Of a DNA stretch of 64,000 nucleotides, positions 25,601-37,300 are shown piece by piece. Position 1 is the stretch's first letter. Each line of letters starts with the position of its first letter. The notes beneath the pieces were generated by a model. It saw nothing but the letters and a program-made list of their open reading frames with translations, had not been told where the DNA came from and made no database searches. This DNA is from Styela clava. Taxonomy: Eukaryota > Chordata > Ascidiacea > Stolidobranchia > Styelidae. A program made the translations under genes and the position numbers. The stretch covers positions 22,659,135 to 22,723,134 of the forward strand of contig NC_135255.1 of assembly GCF_964204865.1 (NCBI RefSeq). The letters run 5' to 3'.

Positions 25601-28600
25601 GGCGCAAAACTGATTTTATTTTTCATTTCATGGGAAAACTACCCATTCTTCCTGGTTTCATTGGTTGATAAGGTTATTTCACAGGGTGTTTTCACTTTGT
25701 TTAGCATGAATTGTTGGAACATACGGTAATATAATTTACCAGTAAAAATAACACACTAAACATTTAATGGAATGCTTAACGGGGGCCATGAGTGCTATAA
25801 GCCTCCGGAAGGAGGCCACAAGCCATAAAAAATTGGAAACCACTGGTCTATCGTAAATTGGTAACTGGGGGGGAGGCCATGGTTCACCTTATGTAGTTAA
25901 GACGTCTTTTCAATGTACCTCTCTTCCCCCCTCTGGTAAAAATAAAAATCATGTTCAATATCCCATTGTATAACAGGCAAGCAGTTACCATATGCTTCCT
26001 CATTCTCAACCAATCGTGCCTTCCTCTCGTACCAGAGTTCGATCCAATGATACAAGATTGGTCGTCCTGGGAGGAGCTGACAACACGGATGAAGTATCAA
26101 ACCAATTGAAAGGTGAGTCAGAAATCTGAATCGATCTGTTCTTACGCTCCTCTGGGCATAATTTGACAGCATTTGGTTCATTGAGTTCCTAGAGATGTGT
26201 TATGTTTTGTGTAATATTAGGGTATCTTATGGCCCAATATGGAATATATTCTAGATTCAAAAATATTTTAGAGTGTATACGAAAACGTAAATTATTTGCT
26301 TTAGGCAGAAATCAGACATTTTACTTGTTAATATACAAACTTGTGTTATGTGTTTTTGTTACTGTATTTTACAAAACATGAGGCGATTGGATTTTTATTT
26401 AAACATAATGCTCATCGTGATACAAAACACAGCAGTTTTTGAAGCAAAATTGGACTTTTAGTGTATTCAACAAACCATATGGCGTACCATATTATAAAGC
26501 ACACTATCAGTAAATTGCACAGTTTTTATTCGGACATAAGGTGTATCGGGCTGTAAGAATGGTTCCTAAGGCAATATAGTAATGGTTTTTAGTGTGGGCG
26601 ATGAAGCATGAAGCCCTACCTGATCTCCATACATTAAGCGCACAGTTGAATTTTGGGAAAAGAGGCATTCAAACTTCAAAGTGTGCCTTATGGTCCGTAA
26701 AATATGGTGCATAAAATTGTTTTCCACTGCACCTCTATGGAAAAAAATCAAAGTGTCCTAGAAGTTGTTAATATTCGTTTTTTCATTTTCTTCCTCGGAC
26801 TTTCTTCAGTCTGTTGAGTTGCCCCTAATTGAACAAGAAAACTAAAAAAACAGATGCACTGTTTATGCGGCCACTGAGATATGAGGCTTATTATTATTAA
26901 TTAATTCCCAGTTCTTTGACTGGTGTATATTTTTTTTAAATCGAGACAAATTTATCAAGATTATCATTAAAATTATCAAACAAAGAATTTTGAATCAATT
27001 GATATATAAGTCCTAATTTTTAAAAATTACAAACAGAATTTATCGATACCATATATTGTTTTGGCCCTCACAGATGTATTAAATAAAGTAAAAATACTCA
27101 ACAATGACTTTTATTTATTCCAGTATTCAATCGTGAGTTGACTGCATACACACTTCTTCCGAGTATGGATACAGGAGTCCACTCCCATTGTGTCGCTGTG
27201 CTGAACAATTTCCTTTACATTCTCGGAGGTCAAAACCATTTTGAAGAGAGAGGAAAAACTGCTGTTACTACGGTTACCAGGTGTGTATTTAGTGAAAGCC
27301 TCATTTTATTCTATACGCCATTAATTCGTGCACATCACTTTTAACAAGGCAATGTATAAGGAGCCAAAAGTCATTGAAGTCTCTCAATAACACCTAAAAA
27401 GCAATTAAGAAACCAACCAAATGGCAATAAAGCTTTCACCAATATGTTTTCCAGTTAAAGAGTTTTCTGACTTTATTTTGTTGTATAATCAGCAATGGAT
27501 GTGTTTAATGAAGTGAAAATAATACTTGAACAATTACTGATTAAAAAAGCAACAAACCTGGTTAAAATGTATTGAGAACTGACTTCATAACAAAATTGAA
27601 ATTGTAACGAGACTTTATGGACGCCCTGTATTTTTACCTCTACATAAAATAATACCTCTAGTCTGGTGTGGCCAGTATGATCATCATAATCTCATGGTTG
27701 ATCGAGTGTTATTACTTCGTCCGGGTATCTGTGTACCAAGTATAGCCCATCCTTTATGGATATAGATGGGACTTCATGTATTATTTTATCAGCAATGGGA
27801 AATATATCACAATGCAGTCGAATCCTGCCAAACTAGTAAGCCAAAGGCTTTAAACTTTGCTTTGAACAAACTGAAAAAAAAATTGACGATAAAATGTCTC
27901 AAATATAGCAAAACTAGCCCCTATTTTTCAGATATGATCCTCATTGTGAATGCGAATTCTGTGGTACCGGTAGTCCACTGTAAAATATTGGATACCCGTA
28001 CTTTTTTGTTTTAGCTTCAGTGTTCAAGGCTTATATATTTGAGCTTTGCTCTTGTTTTTCAGATATGATCCTCGTTTCAACACTTGGATGAAGATTGCAA
28101 GTATGAACGAGCGTCGTGCAGGATTTCACGTCAGTGCTATTCCAGCATACAATCGTCTCTATGCTGTAGGTGGAGTGAATTCCGTTGGACGAATGTCTTC
28201 CGTTGAGTGCTACTGTGTGGAAGAGGACAGATGGAAATATGTTGCTTCTACCCAGGTAAGTTTCCCAACCTATATTTATCCCAAGGAGGGGGGGGGGGGG
28301 GACGATAAGGCGGCTTAATCATATGGTGAACCAAGGCATCTCGTTCGGTTACATGAAGGCCAAGTACTGGTGAGGCATCCTCATATAAGCATTGAATTTG
28401 CTGAAAAGATGGAAAGTATTGTTCCCATAAATCCAAAAAAAAATATAAATTTGGGCTTGCAGGATTTCATTTTCAAAACGATATTTTTTAATTTCACATT
28501 GCATTTTGTGATCATAATGGCTCTGTTCACCGTGACAAAAATTCTCTTGATTCACAAAAACTTTTGTTATTTTCACTATACCCAGGCTATAGGTTAAAAA

Positions 28601-31196
28601 AACATTGATATTGACCTAAAAAAGTATCCAGCCCAAAAGTTGAAATGTTGCTTTATTATTTCAGAATGCATTATGTGATCATAATGGCTCTGTTCACCGT
28701 GACAAACTCTACGTGAGCGGCGGATTCAGTGACGGACATTTCAGTGACGCTATGTTGTGTTATAATCCCAAGCATGATATCTGGGAGCGTCGATCACCAA
28801 TGCAGTATGCAAGAGGATGGCATAGCCAAGTTACTCTGAAGGATAAGTATGTATTTTTTTATGATATTTTTTTGCGTGTTTAAGGATTATTACCTATTGA
28901 TTTTAATCGGTAAGTATGTTGATTTGTCTGTCTGTCTGTCTGTTAGATGCACGCGATATCTCACGAAAGCTAGATTGATTCTGCTCCAGATTTTGCATGT
29001 GCATTCATCATATGTCGTACCAGAAGCCTATTGATTTTGGATGATTTATGTCGTATAATTAGCGAGTTATAAATTAATTAGTGATGGGACACAAGGTGTC
29101 ACTATGGAGTAAGAGCGCTGTTTTGGGGGATCCCCTAACTTTCGACCGATAAGTCTTCGGTCTCTGACCGATATTCTCGTTTTCTTCTTGGGGTGTTTTG
29201 TAATAATAGTAAATTGTATCTCTTTCAAGAAATAGTAGGAGTAACTGTAAGCTTTGATCATAGTCTGAATAAAGTGGTAAGAATCCCAATTTAATAAAGA
29301 CCAAGAGGTTTGCTGGACTCGTAGAGGGGTTAGCATTGATTATCTAGGGCAGGGGTGGGCGACCCCTGGCACGCGTGCCGAACTTGGCATGTGAGCCCAT
29401 TTACTCGGCACGCGAGCGAGGCTTCAGAAACGAAATCATTTTTCTTCAGATAAAAAGTTTCAGAGCTCGGAATTAGCTGTTGAAATTCTGCGTCCGTTTA
29501 ATCAAAATTGTTTGTTAACAATCTGTTATTTATTTGAATTCTTTTTGTCCATTCATGACATAGGGCTTCAAAGAAATATATTATGAAGTCACAACGGAGT
29601 CGGCTTTCGACTATTTTGGTTGGCACACGGAAGAATTTTGTCATTAAATTTAGTCGATTTTGGCATGCGAGTCGGAAAAGGTTGCCCACCCCTGATCTAG
29701 GGCCCCTGTCCATGGTGTGGCGCACCGTTAGGAATACTCTTGTCACTGCAACCCTGATTACCCTGAGTAGGTTCCCATGCAGGGTTAATTATGCGTGAAA
29801 GGTCTCGGCCAATCCGAGAGAACTGAGAAAATTTGAAATAATAAGTAGCTGCTTGTGTAAAACTGGCTGTTTGTTCAGAGCCCAAGGTGTGGAAATATTT
29901 CATGAAAAAATCATTTTTTTTCAGATAATTGAATATTCCACATATTGTATTTATTATAAATGTTTCATTGTTATTTTAAATGCTGTGTATTTTTTTCCCC
30001 TGATAATTTAGTGCCGCACAGACAAAAAGTTTGGGAACCGCTTGTCTAGCTCAGGGCTACTCAACTATTTTCATCAATGTTCGTTTACATTCAAATGGCC
30101 GCTTGTTGTTTACGGTTTCCTCCACCATAAAGTCCATGCACCTGATACAATTACCTGGTTTAACTAATTCTGACATGGTAACCGGATGAGAGGCCGTGGT
30201 TCGCCATATGAATCCTCTTTCCCCAGGAAAAATATGAAATTCCAATCCAATCAAATCTTAAAAATATCCTGAATAGAGTATGTTACCTCTATATTTTTAC
30301 ACTTAAAATTCTCAAAAATGTATTTTCTTTTTCACAGGATTTATGTGATTGGTGGGAACACAGGAATTAACAAACGAGTGGATGTTCTGGACACTGAAGT
30401 CTACAGCCCGGATTTCGATCAGTGGACGACTGTTACACCTATTTCTATGGGACAGAGTGAAGCTGGAGCTACTGTGGTATGTGAAAAATTATTGTTTGGT
30501 GTGTGGTAACTAAATTTTTCATACTTAAGAAATTTTAGGAATAAATAAAAACAAGAGACTTTGAACGAAAAATAAAACTTTCAACCACTGGAAATTTAAA
30601 AGAAATTGGTCCATTAGAAAAGCGTTTTTTTCATAACAAAGAAAAATACTAGCAAAATCAACAACAACAAAATAACAACGATTCATAGGTAGGACCACTT
30701 TGTGTCCAATAATTCATTTTGAACTTTGCCATGGTAGAAATAATAGTAACACAGAAAAGAAATACACAATACAGGGCGCACCAGAAGTGTGTGTACCAAT
30801 ATGAAGGTAACTAATTTTGTTCGCCTACTGTACATCAAGTTGTGTAAAGGGACTGAAACCTATGGACAGGGGGTATATTCACTTGGATAACACAGACAGT
30901 CCCTAAACTCATAATAGAACTAAAATAAGGAAAATCAGAATAAAATTATACCCTAACCTGGTACACATACTACGGGAGTATTCAGATCTTCATTCTCAAA
31001 GTATTTATACTATCTACAGCTTGACAGCAAGATATATGTTGTGGGCGGATACTGTTGGGCTGCTCGACGATGCATAAAGGTCATTCAGACCTATGACCCT
31101 GACAAGGAAGAATGGGAACGTGTCGGAAATCTTCCTCGTGGACTGGCTGGTTTGAGACTATGTACTTTGACCTTGCCACATCACCTTGTTCGATAA
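19680..31196 (+). CDS. KLHL9/KLHL13-like BTB-Kelch Cullin-3 adaptor
   Basis: Twelve exons join in phase: 19680-19753, 22515-22735, 22924-23096, 23599-23738, 24258-24404, 25218-25341, 25977-26112, 27124-27280, 28063-28255, 28665-28846, 30338-30476, 31020-31196 (TAA). The product is 620 residues, the usual size for KLHL9/13. BTB is at about 52-152 (LLCDVTLIAG, FPVHRALLAS), BACK at about 157-260, six Kelch blades at about 300-612 (LYAVGG, LYVSGG, IYVIGG, IYVVGG). IRFPLMPPRDL and VDFMRT closely resemble KLHL9/13. In the family the BTB domain binds Cullin-3 and the Kelch propeller presents substrates for ubiquitination (KLHL9/13: Aurora B). The start exon was chosen because its donor phase (2) fits and no other exon was found; it is the least certain exon. 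The introns are rich in transposons. Confidence 0.92.
19754..22514. other. first intron of the KLHL gene, no gene seen
   Basis: A 2.76-kb intron. It contains a copy of the GGTTATCGAGCAGCG repeat (about 20111-20150) and a short local duplication, ACGGTGTACC, at about 21313-21340. Two stretches at about 21960 and 22040 share AGGATACTAATC/ACAGATATACTC-type wording, but nothing bounded. No convincing frame or RNA gene. Confidence 0.4.
23894..24089. mobile_element. mariner-type MITE
   Basis: A 196-bp element. It starts GGGTGTCCATAAA and ends with the inverted TTTATGGACACCCTG, with TA immediately outside both ends. It lies in the KLHL intron between exons 4 and 5. The interior is non-coding and matches 39215-39405 and the fragments around exon 8. 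Confidence 0.75.
24766..25130. repeat. intronic tandem repeat, 145-150-bp unit
   Basis: The word AGTACCCATTGGTGGG recurs at about 24766, 24911 and 25061. Between the copies is an identical block with GGATAGGATAGGATTTATA and GGGGGTGAAGAAATCC. The units are almost identical except that a G run lengthens from GGGCGGG to about 12-13 and 11 G. The block itself derives from the tail region of the SINE at 38560-38912. It lies in the KLHL intron between exons 5 and 6. Confidence 0.8.
27015..27108. mobile_element. mariner-type MITE, left-half fragment
   Basis: Matches the first half of the MITE at 23894-24089 (GAATTTATCGATACCA, GGCCCTCACAGATGTATTAA). It ends about 16 bp before the acceptor of KLHL exon 8. 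The outer terminal repeat is missing. Confidence 0.6.
27487..27633. mobile_element. mariner-type MITE, right-half fragment
   Basis: Matches the second half of the same MITE and ends GACTTTATGGACGCCCTG, next to TA. It lies in the intron just downstream of exon 8, so the exon sits between a left-half and a right-half fragment. The fragments overlap in content by about 30 bp, so they are two truncated copies and not one split element. Confidence 0.6.
27924..27942 (+). repeat. duplicate of KLHL exon 9 splice acceptor
   Basis: Nineteen bases, the T run, CAG and the first 11 bases of exon 9 (CAG|ATATGATCCTC), are repeated here about 131 bp upstream of the real acceptor at 28061-28062. After that the sequence diverges and in-frame coding similarity ends. 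It could act as a decoy acceptor. Confidence 0.6.
28499..28538 (+). repeat. duplicate of the start of KLHL exon 10
   Basis: About 40 bases match the first bases of exon 10 (28665 onward) with one mismatch; the shared core includes GATCATAATGGCTCTGTTC and CACCGTGACAAA. The copy sits about 168 bp upstream in the intron. Its acceptor is ruined (CACATT instead of CAGAAT), so it is a dead exon fragment. Confidence 0.75.
28906..29181 (+). mobile_element. Helentron-like element (HINE type), diverged copy
   Basis: It begins with CGGTAAGTATGTTG and a short GTCT run, then the core GCACGCGATATCTCACGAAA, and ends CCGATATTCTCG. The 5' palindrome is lost. It shares a subfamily feature (a GATGGGACAC insert) with the copy at 53637-53876. 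It lies in the KLHL intron between exons 10 and 11. Confidence 0.6.
29350..29694. mobile_element. hAT MITE, CAGGGGTGGGC ends
   Basis: A 345-bp element with inverted ends CAGGGGTGGGCGACC / GGTTGCCCACCCCTG. It is flanked by the exact 8-bp duplication ATCTAGGG (29342-29349 and 29695-29702). Subterminal GGCACGCG words occur inside both ends. Intronic in the KLHL gene. Confidence 0.88.
30112..30250 (+). repeat. SINE body fragment
   Basis: Matches the body of the SINE at 38560-38912: CCACCATAAAGTCCATGC, then GACATGGTAACCGGATGAG, then GTGGTTCGCCATATG. The tRNA-like head is missing, so this is a 5'-truncated copy. Confidence 0.55.
30774..30980. mobile_element. hAT-type MITE, medium form (family B)
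   Basis: In inverted orientation relative to 14191-14399. It starts GGGCGCACCAGAAGTGTGTG and ends CACATACTACGGGAGTA. It lies in the last intron of the KLHL gene, about 40 bp upstream of the final exon. The flanks show only a diverged target duplication (AATACAG-like against TATTCAG). Confidence 0.75.
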
Positions 31197-34100
31197 ATCA
31201 AAAAAAACAATCTATCTGGATTTTTAAAGTTCTTAGAATTTAAAATTATTTTGTTGCATTTATCCTATAACTGTAAAAAGACCACACTTGGGGAAAAATA
31301 TCATGTTTTTTCAAGCATAATACGCACAATAGATAAGACGAAGGTCTATTCTACCACACAAATCTCCAGAAATTTTCGATCTCAATGCGTATCGATTTCC
31401 CCATTTTTCTCTTGCGCTGCCGGATGTCTTTTCGCATTGAGGCAAAATTTTTCCAATATTTTCTATGTCAATGCATAATATGAGCCACTCATTCTGAAGA
31501 TAAAATTAGATCTGTAAGCCCATATAGAAACATGCTAACTTTGAGCCATTTGAAAAGGACTTTGGCTCCAAACTGTGGGAAAATTAAATTTTGATAGAAA
31601 TAACTTTAGCGTATATAAGTCTTCTTTAACTGTCAGTTTGAATGCTTAAGGCGACTTAATGCTTTTTTGAGTTTCTATTGGAAATTAGTACCCTTAGAAA
31701 ATACAACTCCGTCTCAAAATTGATTCATAGCTCTTGTTGAATACTGAAAGCGGGTAAAGTCTGACTGAAAAAGCAGAGCTTGCTTGCGTTCATGATATTT
31801 TTGGGGGAAAAGTGTGCTAAATTGTTTTAACTTCCCTGGAGTATGTTGAGAATGGAAGACTTGTCCTATTTACTATCAAGCCACTTCTTGAAGGTACCCC
31901 TTCCACAGGGATTGTGTATTGTTTTACCCTTTTCAAGTACTTGTCCATATTTTACTTCATCCTCTTATAGAAAGTCATATCACATTGTATTGTTAACTAT
32001 TTTGAATACAGATGCATTTATTGTGCAATTCTCATGAATATTTTTGCACTTATTATCAGATTTATTATAAAGAAAATAGATTTGCCTGACGTTATTTTAA
32101 GATTTGCAAAAGCTGATGATCGAAATTTTATTATTGACTAAAAAAATCTTTGAAATGTTGAAGTCCTGAGTCTTTGACCGTCAAATAATAATTTTGTCAA
32201 TTTTTGAGTCTCAAGTCATATTTTTCAAATTCTGAGTCTCGTAATAATCAGAGATCGAAATTTTTAACTCTTCTCCCTCAACTTTGAGATCTCATATGAA
32301 GAATAGCTATACTGCTGTGTATACTTTGATGTGCCTTAGTTTTTTTCTCTCTGTATTATATTTATTTCAGATTGTAAAAATCATGAATAAAAATATTCAA
32401 ATTGATCTGGGTTTCAGTGATTTATGTTGGGATGAAACTGTTCAGGTCATTGGATCAGATGTAAGTGTAGTGACACAACCAATTCTGTGCTTTTTAACTA
32501 TTTAATTTTAGCCTTGACGCTGTATATGGTATCTAGATGAGAGACCACAGCATGCTCGTGTCGTCTCACTTTCTTGTCATTCAACTATACGCTATTAAAA
32601 TCATATTCTAGTAATTAAAATTCTTACAGAAACCAGCATTCCACATGGTAATTGCCGTTTGTGACTTCAGAAATGTGTTAACTTTGCTCTAGCATGTTAT
32701 CTCAGTTTAAGAGTATTTCTGGGTTTCAAGACAATATGGTGATTATCAAACTTTCGAAAAGTTATTATTCGAATTTATCACAACAAAAAAACTCAAAATA
32801 TACGTTTTACTCGTTTTATCAAATTAGGTTTTTCAATTTTCAACTTCTTAGGTTCCTTGAATTGCCCTTGCATGTTATATCAGTTTGAGTATTTCTGAAC
32901 TTTGCGCGAAATTAGATTATTAGTATTAGATATAATTCACAAAAGTCTCATTTGAAAAATTATCATCATTTAGAGCCGGGATGAGCAACATTTTTTGTTG
33001 GTGGGCCATATAACCAACTCCAGACATCTTGCTGGGCCACGCAAAAAATACAAAATGCAGTAGTGACAACCAGAGTGTCGCGGAAAAGGCAAGAGAAGAG
33101 AGTGAGCCTATGGAATAGCTTTACACCAGGGGTGGGCAACTTCTCTAGTCGGCGGACCGGATGTGGGAAAATGAAGTTCTCGGTGGGCCGGATTATTACA
33201 TTAATGTTTACAACGCTCTCTGCTTTGACCTTATATGTATGTATGTTTATTCGTCTTGTAAAAGCAACAAAAGCGTAGATAAATTATCATTATTAAAGAC
33301 GGGATGTATGCACAAGACCACACTGGCCTGAAACACGATTTATTGTTATACCTTATATTGTTTGCTTATATTGCAGAACGACAAAAGATTCAACACAGTG
33401 ACAAGAGCAAAAAACATGTATTTCGATACGGCCACCTGTTGGACACCTATGATTTAAATCTTGGTATGACACATAGGTGTTCATTAACTTTGAGAACTGT
33501 ATAAAGCGTCTTAACTTTCCGACATTTTTAAAGTCAAAATATTTGACTCCTACGTTCTTCCCCGGACGCGACCCAATTTAAAATACATTTTCTGAAATGA
33601 AATTTAGAGTATATATCAGATTACTTGATTTTAGCCAATCCTACCCTGGTAAGCATCAGAAAGGTCTCCGAAGCACAAGAAAATTGCAACTGATGCCCCT
33701 CAACCCTGGCCATAAATAAAACGCTCTAAATACAAATATATTTATTTCAATTTCCATATTTACAAATCGTGCAAAAACATAGATCAGGTCAGGAATAGGT
33801 TCGGCCAAAAGAAGAACCACAGACAATTATCCTGGGCCATGCCGGTCCTTTCCATAATTTTCAAACATTAGATAAACAATAAAAATACTTTTACAGTGAC
33901 AATTACTGAATTACAGTGAACAACTAATAAATACAGCTCTTGTGTGCGATGGGCTCTAAACAAGCGGTCATGAAAATGTAGGGTTTTTTATTAATATATT
34001 GAAATAGCTTGAAACACATGCATTTTATTTGAAACTTATTTAGATTTCTGAAAGAAGCTGCAAAACTTGATAAAGTATTTTTAAATATAATGCAGAAATG

Positions 34101-34388
34101 GTACTTGAAAGTAAATTTCATTTAAAAAGAAATTTCATTGCAAGCGGTTACATATTCTAGAATTTGAGCGAATAAATTTGACAATTTCTAAAATAATCAA
34201 ATTTCATTAAAATAATTAATTCAATTTTACCATAAATGGTAGAATATAACAGAAACGTAAAGTAAACTGATCATCCTGGAAACGTTTCACGAAAATAATC
34301 AAAATCTAATTGAATTTTACCATAAATGGTAGAATATAGCAGAAACTTAAGTAAAAACAACAAACACATAAAATTTCTTGAAAATGTT
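31197..34388. other. convergent intergenic region, no gene seen
   Basis: The 3' ends of the KLHL gene (+) and the EFHC1-like gene (-) face each other across 3.2 kb, which should contain both 3' untranslated regions. A hAT-type end (CAGGGGTGGGCAACTTC) is visible at about 33127, and GTGGGCCATATAAC at about 33001 looks like another relic. A near-identical 35-bp stretch ending AATTTTACCATAAATGGTAG occurs twice (about 34200-34240 and 34305-34335). No frame is credible. Confidence 0.5.
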
Positions 34389-37300
34389 CTACTGTTCATC
34401 TTGTGTCGCTGGCTTTAATGGGGAGGATTTTCCATGTTTTTGTCGAATGCTTTCAATGGTGGAGACAGGATACTGGTCTGCGTTTGCTTCTAAAACTTTC
34501 AACACGTATTCGTCGCAATTTGTGATTAGAAATCGGTGTTTGAAGACTGAAAATATAAAAATTGTTGAGTTGAATTTTCACTGTTTTTGCAAGATTTTTG
34601 ATATTTTCCAACTGTTTTTGGTGTTATTTCAAAATAAGGAGGTGGAGGACCAGGATAAGCCAGTGAAATTGATACAATCAAGTTTAAAGCAAAGCTGCGA
34701 GTCCTCAACTAGAAATGTAAAAGTAGTAACCAGCCTAGACATAGTCTAGAAGTGAGCAATTAGTGACTTTGCGATGTACGATTATTTTATCACAATAATC
34801 ATAAGATTATTCAAAATTTCATATAGTTTTGCAATGCGCTTTAGAAATACACAGGAAGGCTATTGCCCTTTATCTGACCTGTTTTCTTGCGACAATGTAA
34901 TTTATAGATATTAGCATATCTACAGTATGTCCAAAAAATTTCGCCCGATTTTATAGAAATACCAATCCAAAATTTCAACCGGTTCATGGTAATTACAATC
35001 ATAAGTTTAAATAAATTTCATTGTACAATAAGAACTATCAATAAACAAAGATAAATAAATTTTTAATTGTTATTTCCTTAAAATTGGGCAAAATATTTTA
35101 GACACCCGGGATATATATAAAATACACTTACTGTGGACAACACTTCCAATCGCGAAGTCACCTGGGCCATAGAACTCAGGATTCTCAATGTCAGATCCTG
35201 GTTTTGAGATTCGAGTCGCTTCAAGGAATTTTCCGCCGATGATTCCAGAGTTTCGTTGGGGAGGTTCGAAAATACTGATCATGTCGTCAGAGAGACGATA
35301 GGAGAGAATGAAACGACGATCTTTGTCATCTGGACGGACTGAATCCTAAAAAATTAAAATAGTTTTAAAAAAAGAGAAGTCAAGTTATTTAAACAAAATG
35401 AATCGACTCAAAATCAATTAGACTCAATTAGTGGTTTTTTCTCAAGGTTCCATGACACCTTAGGGCCAGTACAGTACCGGCCAGTACTATGCCAGTACAG
35501 TACCGGCGCTCCCTGCAAATTTCTTTCCAAATCCGAGAGTTTGAATCATTGTGTATATATTGTTCAAAGACATAACCAAATACCTAATAGGTTTGCCATT
35601 ATCATTTTGTTTTGCAAGTATCACGGTCGTTTTAATTTCATAGTTTATACAATTTTACCAACAGAAGACAATTAAACTATTGCACAGGCGTTCTGCGAAG
35701 TATAAATTGATTTCTAAAGGAGAGGAAAGGCTGTAGAATGAGGGCCGTGGAGTTGGGAAATATAGGATAGGATTTACATATTTACCACGGCTTTTCGTCC
35801 GGTTACCAGTCCATGTCGGGTATGGGATTAGTTATTTGTTTTCGGAAGCATGGCCTTAATGGTGAAGGAAGCCGTAACCGACCAGCGGTTACTTGAACTA
35901 CCCTACGGCGGCGAGGAGTCCAGCAATCCTCTCGCACATAACCATCCCCGCATGGGATTCGAAATATGCACAATTCGATTGTGGCCCAAACTCTGGGTTT
36001 CACATACAGTTTGCATTAAATTGAGTAGACGAAGCCAAACTAAAAAATTGCGGTCCTATGAAAATAGTTGCTCCTTACACATCAGTGACTAATTACCGGC
36101 ACTTCTACAGAGCCTCATTTAGAGTAAAAACGCTGGACCTCCAGAAGTATGTAAACCAAGATGGTGCACAACCTGAACATAGTATGTTTACCAGGTTAGG
36201 GTTCAAAGTTGTGCACCAATTACTTCGGGAGCGCCAAAACACCATAGAAAAATCCAAATCTTACCAATCTAGCTTCGTATCTAAGAATCTTGTGATCATT
36301 TTCCAACATCTTGATGAAATCTTTCTTAGGAGGTTGCGGAACAAGACTCAGACAATTCTGTTTGGAATCTTCCAAAGATCCGAAACCATTGTACGGGGGA
36401 AGTTCCTGTCGAAAAATAAGAAAGATCGATTTGTTGACACAAATAAAATGGGCAATGTTCCCAATTTGCCGCTGCATTGTGTGTCAATTATTGTTGGTTC
36501 ATTAATTATTAAAAATTAGGACTAATTGTAGTGTTTCCCCATTGTCAAAAAATAAGAGAGATCATTTGTTGACACAAATTATGCCATGTTCACGACCCTT
36601 CACCGCATTCCGTCTCAATCATTGTTAGTTCATTAATTATTCACAGGTAAGATGTGTTAGTCTTTTTAGTGTTTCCCGATTTTAATCAACTCTTTCGAGC
36701 GCCGCTCCAGAAGTATGTGTACCAATATAGAGGTAACTAATTTTGTTCACCTACTTTACATCAAGTTGTGCAAAGGGGCTGAATCCTATGGGCAGGGGAG
36801 TATATTCACTTAGCTAACACAGACAGTCCCCTAACTCGAAACAGAAGTAAAATAAGAAAAATCGGAATGAAAATCGGCTTAGCCCCAACCTGGTACACAC
36901 ACAATGGGAGTACCCTCTTGGCACTGGCCCTTCGCATAATCATACGTTCCGTTCGGATTACCTAGTACCTGCCATATTATCTCAAAAGGGAATGTCGTTT
37001 AGTAAACTTGCGCCAATAAATCATTCTAAGACGCAGATCTGAAATTTTCATGAATAAGTTGATCTCACCATCTTCGAAAGGTCCTTTGCTCTTCCTTTGA
37101 CAGGGATTGGAGTGAAGTCCTGAATGCCGCTCATTGTACGGTAATAGCTAAAATGTAAAAGATTCAGACAGCAATAATACAGGTGTGCCTGATATTTTGA
37201 CTCTGCGACACCAATAAAATTGAGTCACAACTGAAACAAATTTTTTTAACCACTTTTTGCTTGCTCAAAAAATATGTGTTCATTCGTGCACTTGGGTGGG

